Positions 56,761-64,000 of a stretch of DNA of 64,000 bases are shown one piece after another. The translations under genes and the position numbers were made by a program. Position 1 is the stretch's first letter, and the number at the start of each line of letters is the position of its first letter. This DNA comes from Psychrobacter sp. ANT_WB68. Its GTDB lineage: Bacteria; Pseudomonadota; Gammaproteobacteria; Pseudomonadales; Moraxellaceae. Location of the stretch: assembly GCF_008369115.1 (NCBI RefSeq), contig NZ_VOAZ01000005.1, forward strand, positions 82,400 through 146,399. Reading direction: 5' to 3'. Under the pieces are notes generated by a model, which did not search any database, was not told where the DNA came from, and worked only from the letters and a program-made list of their open reading frames with translations.

Positions 56761-59700
56761 CTACATCAACAGCTCACGCTTACCGCTTTTGCCCATTGAG
56801 CTGACCAATCCAGCCTCTTCCATTGAGTCGACAATACGTGCCGCACGGTTATAACCAATGCTGAATTTACGCTGAATACTAGACGCTGATACTTTTCGTG
56901 TTTCCATAATAAATGCCACCGCATCATTGTAAAGGTCGTCGTCTTCGCCAGAAGCATTGGCGGCGCTAGCACCACTGCCAGGACTCATTAATTCAAAATT
57001 ACCTGCCATATTATCAATATAATCGGGCGCACCACGTTCACGCCACGCGTCACAGACACGGTTTACCTCTTCATCACTGACATATGCACCATGCACACGG
57101 TCAGGCTCAATTTGCCCAGGTCCTAAAAACAGCATATCGCCATTACCAAGCATGTCTTCTGCTCCGCCGCTATCCAAAATCGTGCGTGAATCCACTTTTG
57201 AGTTGACTCGTAATGCTGCACGGACGGGAATATTGGCTTTAATCAGACCAGTAATCACGTCGACTGATGGACGCTGAGTAGCAAGCATTAAATGAATCCC
57301 CGCTGCCCGCGATTTTTGTGCCAAACGGGTGATAAGTTCTTCAGCTTGCTTACCGACCTGCATAATCATATCGGCAAACTCATCAGCGACAATGACAATC
57401 ATCGGTAAGGTTTTTAGCTTCGGTGCTTGACTGATACTCACACTGTCATTGGGGCGCCATAAAGGATCCAGCATTGGATTACCGGATTTTTCAGCAGCGA
57501 TGACTTTTTTATTGAACTCGTTAAGCTTACGTACCTTTAATAGGCTCATGAGCTGATAACGGCGCTCCATCTCTGCCACGCACCATGACAAGGCACTGGC
57601 CGCTTCAGTCATATCAGTGACCACTGGCGTTAACAGATGCGGAATATCGTTATAGTTAGCAAGCTCAAGCTGTTTTGGATCAATCAAGATAAGGCGTAGC
57701 TCATTCGGCGTATATTTAAGCAGCATGGATAACAGCATCGAGTTGACCAATACTGATTTACCAGAGCCTGTGGTACCAGCAACGAGCATATGCGGTGCGC
57801 GAGCAAGGTCGGTAATAATCGGATTGCCGCCGATATCTTTACCCATTGCCATACTGATTTGGGCTTTAGGGTCGTTGAATTTTTCCGTATTTAACAGCTC
57901 AATCAAACGTACCATTTCGCGCTGCTTGTTTGGCACTTCGATACCAATATACGGCTTACCAGGAATGACCTCGACCACACGCAAGGACGCCATCGATAGC
58001 GAACGCGCCAAATCTCGTGAAATGCCCGTGACTTTACTGGCCTTTACCCCCGCAGCCAGATCTACTTCAAAGCGGGTCACTACGGGACCTGGAATAGCAT
58101 TAACTACCGTAGCCTTAACATTAAATTCTTGCAGCTTAATCTCTAATAACTCGGACAACTGTTCAAGCTCAGCCAATGTATAGCTCGGTTTACGATCAGG
58201 ATCTGGTTTATCTAAAATTGATAGCTCTGGGATAGGTGATAGACTACTGCGATAAGCGGCCGTTTGCATCGAGCGTGATTTTTGACTGAAAGCATCATCA
58301 TCACTAATATGCGGCATCAAAGGCAGGTCAGTCTCGTCAGCTCGACTGTTATCTTCTGGCATCATGTCAACAATATGATTACTGCTATCGCCTTCCGGCA
58401 CTGCAAAGCTTACCGTTGGTTTAGCGGCGGTTACGGGCGGAGTATTTGTCTGTGCAATCCCAGTTATCGTTGTAATAGCAGTTTCTGCCAGTGGCGCTAA
58501 TGTAGGATTAGCAGGGGGCGTATTGGTTGGTGTCATATCAGTAACTTTAGCAACGTCACCAACTGCATTGACTGGCGCAGCAAAATCTACTGCCGATGTA
58601 CTGACTATGTCAGGTTTAACTAAAGGCTCAGTATCGTAAGAAAAATCCGGTTGTTCGATAGACCAATTCTCAGACAAGTCATCCATTGAGTCATCACTAA
58701 CGCCGTTTAATGAATGATCAGCTTTCTGCCTCTGTGCCTCAGTGTCAAATGACGTTTCTAATACGGGCGCTTCAATCAAGATTTCTTCTTGTTTTAACTC
58801 AGGCGCAACTGGAACCGCCGCATGTTCTGCTAGCCAAGCATCTGCTAAAGTATCAACTGCTAAGCCATCAACGCTTTCTGTCCTTTCATGTTCATCAGCA
58901 GCATCATTAACAGTATTATCAGAAGTATTAGGCGCTGCAGTATATTTATCGAAGTCTTGGGCGCTTGTAGCAGCAACTGCCTCATAGACAAACGCATCTT
59001 GTCCAGCAATTGCCTCGCTTGCCAACAAATCATCAACAGTATCAGCATCATTCCAAGCAAAACTCGGTTCAACTTTGCGTATAGGCGCCATCACAGGATT
59101 TGCAGCAGGTGTTGACGCTTGCTGTTGGTTAACATGACTGAAACTGCTAGCGCCGGCAGTTTGTAATTGCTCATCTTGCGCCGTGCTATTGGTTGCGGCT
59201 TGTGCCGCTGCGGCCGCTGCTGACATGGACGCCTTGACGCTGGCACCTAGACCCGATGTCGCTAAAAAATCTTTCAATACGTGATTAAAACGACCACTTT
59301 TATCTGCCGTTTGGGCATGATTAGCATCTGGTAATTCTAGTGGTAATTGTTCAAAGGCTTGTGCAGCTTTTTCACTGGTCACATTATCATCATTTTGCTG
59401 TTGCGCAGCTGCTGCTTGCGCCACTTGTCTATTATCTTGTTCGCGGTCATTACCTTTAACCGCAGAATCGCGCCACGACCACGTCTTGACCTTCTGATAA
59501 ATGGCCAGCCAATGAATATTAAAGGCAAAAGTGGCCGTGATAATCACAAACACCGTTAAAAACGTCACACTGCCCCACTGCGATAATAACTGTGCCAGAC
59601 GCGCTTGCAGTTCAAGACCAATAATACCGCCAGCAACGCCTTTGAGCCCTGAGACCATCGGATCAGCCACTTGCTGCACTAGCGCTACCAATTGCGCAAA

Positions 59701-60039
59701 TAAGGCACTGGCGCTCAATAACAAAAACACATAAGCAACCAAACGTAATAACCAAAACGTTGGTTTGTTATCCCACCAAATCAGCACGGACTCATAAACC
59801 AAGAACGCCAGCAACCACCATGCACCAAAACCAAAGAAGCTATAGAGCAAATCTGACAGCCACGCGCCCATCTCGCCGCCCATATTATTCACGGCAGTCA
59901 TATCACTACTGATGTGCGACCAGCTCGGATCATTACCCGTATAAGTCATCAAAATGACGAATAAATAAACCGCCAGTATTAACCCAAGCAGGGTAAATAT
60001 GCCCTTTTTTAAATACTCAATAAGTGGTGCTGATATCAC
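56761..60039 (-). CDS. ftsK: DNA translocase FtsK
   Basis: The 1092-aa septal DNA pump resolves chromosome dimers with XerCD. The N-terminal membrane domain (to about 190) has four to five hydrophobic segments. A 400-residue acidic Ala/Thr/Pro-rich linker precedes the motor domain: Walker A near 755 (VAGTTGSGKSVLVN) and Walker B near 883 (VIVADEFADMI). RAAGIHLMLATQRPS and VDSRTILDSGGAEDML follow. The gamma winged-helix domain (about 1030-1092, RKFSIGYNRAARIVDSMEEAG) ends the protein. Total length is shorter than E. coli FtsK (1329) because the linker is shorter. A terminator follows. Confidence 0.97.
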   Translation of the reverse strand: MISAPLIEYLKKGIFTLLGLILAVYLFVILMTYTGNDPSWSHISSDMTAVNNMGGEMGAWLSDLLYSFFGFGAWWLLAFLVYESVLIWWDNKPTFWLLRLVAYVFLLLSASALFAQLVALVQQVADPMVSGLKGVAGGIIGLELQARLAQLLSQWGSVTFLTVFVIITATFAFNIHWLAIYQKVKTWSWRDSAVKGNDREQDNRQVAQAAAAQQQNDDNVTSEKAAQAFEQLPLELPDANHAQTADKSGRFNHVLKDFLATSGLGASVKASMSAAAAAAQAATNSTAQDEQLQTAGASSFSHVNQQQASTPAANPVMAPIRKVEPSFAWNDADTVDDLLASEAIAGQDAFVYEAVAATSAQDFDKYTAAPNTSDNTVNDAADEHERTESVDGLAVDTLADAWLAEHAAVPVAPELKQEEILIEAPVLETSFDTEAQRQKADHSLNGVSDDSMDDLSENWSIEQPDFSYDTEPLVKPDIVSTSAVDFAAPVNAVGDVAKVTDMTPTNTPPANPTLAPLAETAITTITGIAQTNTPPVTAAKPTVSFAVPEGDSSNHIVDMMPEDNSRADETDLPLMPHISDDDAFSQKSRSMQTAAYRSSLSPIPELSILDKPDPDRKPSYTLAELEQLSELLEIKLQEFNVKATVVNAIPGPVVTRFEVDLAAGVKASKVTGISRDLARSLSMASLRVVEVIPGKPYIGIEVPNKQREMVRLIELLNTEKFNDPKAQISMAMGKDIGGNPIITDLARAPHMLVAGTTGSGKSVLVNSMLLSMLLKYTPNELRLILIDPKQLELANYNDIPHLLTPVVTDMTEAASALSWCVAEMERRYQLMSLLKVRKLNEFNKKVIAAEKSGNPMLDPLWRPNDSVSISQAPKLKTLPMIVIVADEFADMIMQVGKQAEELITRLAQKSRAAGIHLMLATQRPSVDVITGLIKANIPVRAALRVNSKVDSRTILDSGGAEDMLGNGDMLFLGPGQIEPDRVHGAYVSDEEVNRVCDAWRERGAPDYIDNMAGNFELMSPGSGASAANASGEDDDLYNDAVAFIMETRKVSASSIQRKFSIGYNRAARIVDSMEEAGLVSSMGKSGKRELLM

Positions 60040-60354
60040 GTAAGATCTGCCTTGTCGTTAATACTCGTTATTAATACTAAATGGTTGCCAGTTTATGATT
60101 AACCCTAATCATGCTGACTATGCTGAACTGGTTCTATACTGTTGAGTGGCAATATACATTAAGCGCTTACTCCTGCTGCTAACACTCTCGCATAACTTCT
60201 TATAATAACAAATACATAGGCGTAGTGGCGACAGTGTTATCAAGAAAGAGCGTAAGAAAACAAATCCCTCAGTGATTCAGCAAAAAATGCTGCCATTAAC
60301 CGAACATTCGCCACACTTTCGCGTAATAAACAGAGGTTTAATGAAAGAAATGTA

Positions 60355-60546
60355 GTGATTTTAGGTATCTTGCTCTCATACAGCTTGTTGTTAGAGACCA
60401 TATTTTTAGGCAGCATTTTTCAAGGTTATGATGCTTTAATTCTAATGATACCCATATTCGTTTTAGCAAACTTGCACTTTTTGCCATCTGCCCTTATGTT
60501 ATTATCACATAGCAACGAGAAAAACCATATTCATCGCTACTTTTAG
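60355..60546 (+). CDS. possible small two-TM protein
   Basis: The GTG-started 63-residue frame encodes two hydrophobic segments (about 2-22 and 28-48) and a basic/polar end. No ribosome site is near the GTG. A short upstream frame (60341-60355, ATG start) ends just before it, so a leader or a frameshifted older gene is possible. No family is recognised. It lies in the spacer upstream of trxB. Confidence 0.3.
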   Translation: MILGILLSYSLLLETIFLGSIFQGYDALILMIPIFVLANLHFLPSALMLLSHSNEKNHIHRYF

Positions 60547-60627
60547 CGAGTATCTTCTATAATATTTGTCACTTGTATGACGCATTTTTATTATTATAAT
60601 TTTTATATTTTTTATTCTGATAGGTAG

Positions 60628-61662
<1,035 letters not shown>

Positions 61663-62487
61663 ATGAGCGATTTTGCTAAAGACGACGGCCGCATTGATAT
61701 CGATGCGACTGATATAACGCCTGAGACTTTCAGTAAAAACATCAGAAGTCTTGGGCGTTATAACTTCCCCGACCCTGTGATGGTTGATCCTGATGGCATC
61801 GGTATCGTTGCTGTCGGAGGGGATTTAGCGCCTACAACGCTGATTTCTGCTTACGCGCAAGGGTTGTTCCCGTGGTTTAATGAAGATGAACCTATCGCAT
61901 GGTGGTGCCCTGAGCCACGCTGTATCATCGTACCAACTGACTATAAACCGAGTAAATCACTGCGTAAACAAGCAAACCGCGCTCGCTGGCAATTAACCCT
62001 GAATCAAGCTTTCGATGACGTTATCCGTGCTTGTAGTTTACCGCGCAGTAATGAGCTGCCTGAGGGCGAACATACTTGGATTCATGATGAGATGATTCAA
62101 GCTTATACCGAGCTACACGCACAAGGCTTTGCACATAGCATTGAAGTTTGGGACGATAAGCAGCAATTGATTGGCGGGTTATATGGCCTAAAGATAGGTG
62201 GGATTTATTTTGGCGAATCGATGTTTCATGTTGCTTCTAATGCCTCAAAGCTCGCTTTTTGGGGCTTAATGCGTCTATGTGCGCAAAGCAAAGTTGAGTT
62301 GGTAGACTGTCAGCTCCCAAACGATCATCTGATGAGCTTAGGTGCAACGACTTTGCCACGTGCTGGGTTTTTAGCACAATTAAATACACTTATCGGCAGT
62401 CGTTCAGTTAAATGGCAAAAAGACAGCCACCAACCTTTAGCCGTATCACTACTCGATAAACCAGAGCCGTGGCAATTAAAAATATAA
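61663..62487 (+). CDS. aat: leucyl/phenylalanyl-tRNA-protein transferase
   Basis: Aat transfers Leu or Phe from tRNA to N-terminal basic residues, marking proteins for degradation by ClpAP (bacterial N-end rule). The 274-aa protein has LFPWFNEDEPIAWWCPEPRC and FGESMFHVASNASKLAFWGL typical of the family. Its ATG abuts the trxB stop. clpA, often nearby, is not in this window. Confidence 0.95.
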   Translation: MSDFAKDDGRIDIDATDITPETFSKNIRSLGRYNFPDPVMVDPDGIGIVAVGGDLAPTTLISAYAQGLFPWFNEDEPIAWWCPEPRCIIVPTDYKPSKSLRKQANRARWQLTLNQAFDDVIRACSLPRSNELPEGEHTWIHDEMIQAYTELHAQGFAHSIEVWDDKQQLIGGLYGLKIGGIYFGESMFHVASNASKLAFWGLMRLCAQSKVELVDCQLPNDHLMSLGATTLPRAGFLAQLNTLIGSRSVKWQKDSHQPLAVSLLDKPEPWQLKI

Positions 62488-62662
62488 AGAAAATCGGCAA
62501 GGCAAAATAGCTTGGTTTAACAGTGAGCGTATTTATTACTTTTCAGGGCTACTTTTCAATATAACTTTAAACAAGACAGCTTTAAACAAACACAGCGTCA
62601 AACAGCGCTTCCAATCATCATTACACAATCAGTAAGTTGGGTATTTTACTTACGAGGTTATT

Positions 62663-63100
62663 ATGGTACCTGATACAGCGTTTTTACTTATTGGCACACT
62701 GGCAACAAAAGCCAGTACAACCAAAGATACGATTCGTCATTATGACCAATTGGGGCTACTAAAATCTCGCAAACGCCAAGCAGGCTCACGGCTCTATACC
62801 GAGTTTCATCCAGAATGCGTTGAGCGTATAGAGCTGATTAAAAGTGCCCAAGCCATCGGCTTTACGCTGACTGAAATCAAAGATAGCCTCAATGATTATT
62901 ACGATGGGCAGCTCGATATTGATTTACAACTAAGCATCACGCAGCAAAAATTAGCCCAAGTCAAAAAACAGCAAGCGACCATCAGCTTAATGATAGAGAT
63001 GTTGGCTGAACGCATTGAGATTCTTGAGCGCATGAAAACGGATGAAAACTATCTAGCCAATATTGATATTTACAAAAAGAAAGTACCGCCATCAGTATAA
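62663..63100 (+). CDS. MerR-family transcriptional regulator
   Basis: The 145-aa regulator has a winged helix-turn-helix in residues about 10-75 (TLATKASTTKDTIRHYDQLGLL, with RLYTEFHPECVERIELIKSAQAIGFTL after it). A C-terminal coiled coil (about 90-130) follows. It lacks the paired Cys of the metal-sensing MerR subtypes. The effector is unknown. GAGG lies before the ATG. The target is not evident because neighbours are unrelated. Confidence 0.85.
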   Translation: MVPDTAFLLIGTLATKASTTKDTIRHYDQLGLLKSRKRQAGSRLYTEFHPECVERIELIKSAQAIGFTLTEIKDSLNDYYDGQLDIDLQLSITQQKLAQVKKQQATISLMIEMLAERIEILERMKTDENYLANIDIYKKKVPPSV

Positions 63101-63196
63101 TTAACCATGTCATAAATATCTGAGGTTTCATACGGCTAAATTTTATCTACTTGATGAATACTGCTTATTTATCATTAAATGCATATTCTGTATTTT

Positions 63197-63679
63197 TTAA
63201 CAGTAAACACGCTGCATAATCAAAGCATCAATGGCTGGCTGATGAGGCTTTTGATAATAGCCTGCACGCTTATGAATCACGACAAAGTCTTGTTGCTCAT
63301 ATAAAGCAATTGCAGGCGCATTATCTGCCCGCACCTCTAACAATAAACTCTCTACCTGATTGTTCTTTAACTCTGCATTTAATTTGGCAAAAATCTGTGA
63401 GGCGATACCTTGACGCTGATAATCAGGATGGGTACCGATACGTAGTATTTCTGCTTGCTCAAACAGTAGTTGATATAAGCAATAACCAATTACCTTGTCA
63501 GACCTCCCCTCAGCCGCATAAACGAGCAGCATGCTAGTACTGTCTTGCTCAAGCATCTCAACTAGCGTTTTATACGTCCATGCATCGTGTGGCTGCACCA
63601 ATGATTCGATATTTGCGACTGCTTGAATCTTTTGTTCTAGTTCTAATGTCTTGGTTGCTAGCTTCTCGATAGTAAACAT
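63197..63679 (-). CDS. rimI: RimI-like ribosomal-protein-alanine N-acetyltransferase
   Basis: The 160-aa GNAT has the acetyl-CoA site RIGTHPDYQRQGIASQIF (motif A) and LLLEVRADNAPAIALYEQQDFVVIHKRAGYY (quoted for the B-motif pattern). RimI acetylates the N-terminus of ribosomal protein S18. AAAGGAAA lies just before the ATG. tsaB, often beside rimI, is not seen here. Confidence 0.82.
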   Translation of the reverse strand: MFTIEKLATKTLELEQKIQAVANIESLVQPHDAWTYKTLVEMLEQDSTSMLLVYAAEGRSDKVIGYCLYQLLFEQAEILRIGTHPDYQRQGIASQIFAKLNAELKNNQVESLLLEVRADNAPAIALYEQQDFVVIHKRAGYYQKPHQPAIDALIMQRVYC

Positions 63680-63785
63680 AGCGTTTCCTTTTATTATTTT
63701 TATTCAAACATGCTTAAATTCAATTACGCCTATTTTATCTCAAATGATTGTCATCACTATCATTTACTCACTTATCCCCCACCAA

Positions 63786-63816
63786 GAAAAAGCCACCCTC
63801 TAAGAGGATGGCTTTT
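63786..63816 (-). terminator. terminator of the EF-Tu gene
   Basis: AGCCACCCTC and GAGGATGGCT (one G-U pair) form a stem with a T-run on the minus strand. It lies about 65 bp past the tuf stop. Confidence 0.85.
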
Positions 63817-63881
63817 CACTTGCTGACTAATACTATCAGATTGCTCCGATAGTATTAATGCATCAATAGTTAATGGGTTAC

Positions 63882-64000
63882 TTAGCTAAGTACGTTAGCA
63901 ACAACACCAGCGCCTACCGTACGGCCGCCTTCACGAATAGCGAAGCGTAGACCTTTGTCCATAGCGATTGGATGGATAAGCTCTACGCCCATCTCAACGT
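63882..64000 (-). CDS. tuf: elongation factor Tu, C-terminal part
   Basis: The window's right edge holds the last 38 codons of EF-Tu, the GTPase that delivers aminoacyl-tRNA to the ribosome. The reading ends [20 protein letters not shown] and the stop, the universal EF-Tu C-terminus ([16 protein letters not shown] before it). The gene continues beyond the window. Confidence 0.97.
   Translation of the reverse strand, partial: VEMGVELIHPIAMDKGLRFAIREGGRTVGAGVVANVLS

Overview
The window looks like a chromosomal segment of a Psychrobacter-like member of the Moraxellaceae (Gammaproteobacteria). This is inferred from remembered family resemblance, moderate GC with AT-rich spacers, the block trpF-trpB-trpA-accD-folC-SPOR on one strand, a lipase next to its steric foldase, a glnD/dapC neighbourhood, and an ABZJ_00895-type membrane protein described from Acinetobacter relatives. 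Nearly all of it is core genome. I see no prophage, integron, CRISPR array, complete insertion sequence or biosynthetic cluster.

Layout. 1-790 is an AT-rich, gene-poor edge with a small transposase remnant. 790-2733 carries a YdhR-like protein and DUF1853 and DUF2726 proteins. 3046-10340 (minus) is the tryptophan, fatty-acid and folate block: trpF, trpB, trpA, accD, folC and a LysM/SPOR protein. 10551-13458 has a photolyase and two small DUF4230-type membrane proteins with duplicated leaders. 14118-22675 holds proS, queF, an ABC-2 exporter pair, a cytochrome c5, tRNA-Arg(CCG), a class III-type sirtuin and an adenine-deaminase-type enzyme. 22876-25443 is a LemA/TPM/TPM operon. 26428-34280 contains an AGCS Na+/amino-acid symporter, two fasciclin lipoproteins with a decayed third copy between them, and metH. 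34381-39708 contains an orphan nuclease-like protein, two DUF2256 mini-proteins, a TolB-like lipoprotein, a META lipoprotein, and the foldase and lipase. 40066-48867 contains map, glnD, dapC, a DUF294/CBS protein and a DEDDh exonuclease. 49096-54962 contains an unusually long PBP4-type carboxypeptidase, membrane proteins, a DUF2147 protein, rlmH and a LigB-type dioxygenase. 55051-63679 contains an amidase, ftsK, trxB-aat, a MerR regulator and a RimI-like acetyltransferase. The 3' end of an EF-Tu gene runs off the right edge.

Recurring theme: local gene duplication followed by decay or divergence. Examples are the fasciclin genes (two intact, one remnant), the DUF2256 pair, the TPM pair and the DUF4230 pair. 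A probable Fic-domain gene remnant lies in the large gap before the AGCS symporter. Rho-independent terminators are frequent and mostly sit where the operon boundaries predict. I found no convincing previously undescribed system. The most interesting leads are the small membrane ORFs, the duplicated DUF4230 leader, a terminator-like hairpin between lipase and foldase, and the decayed gene copies.
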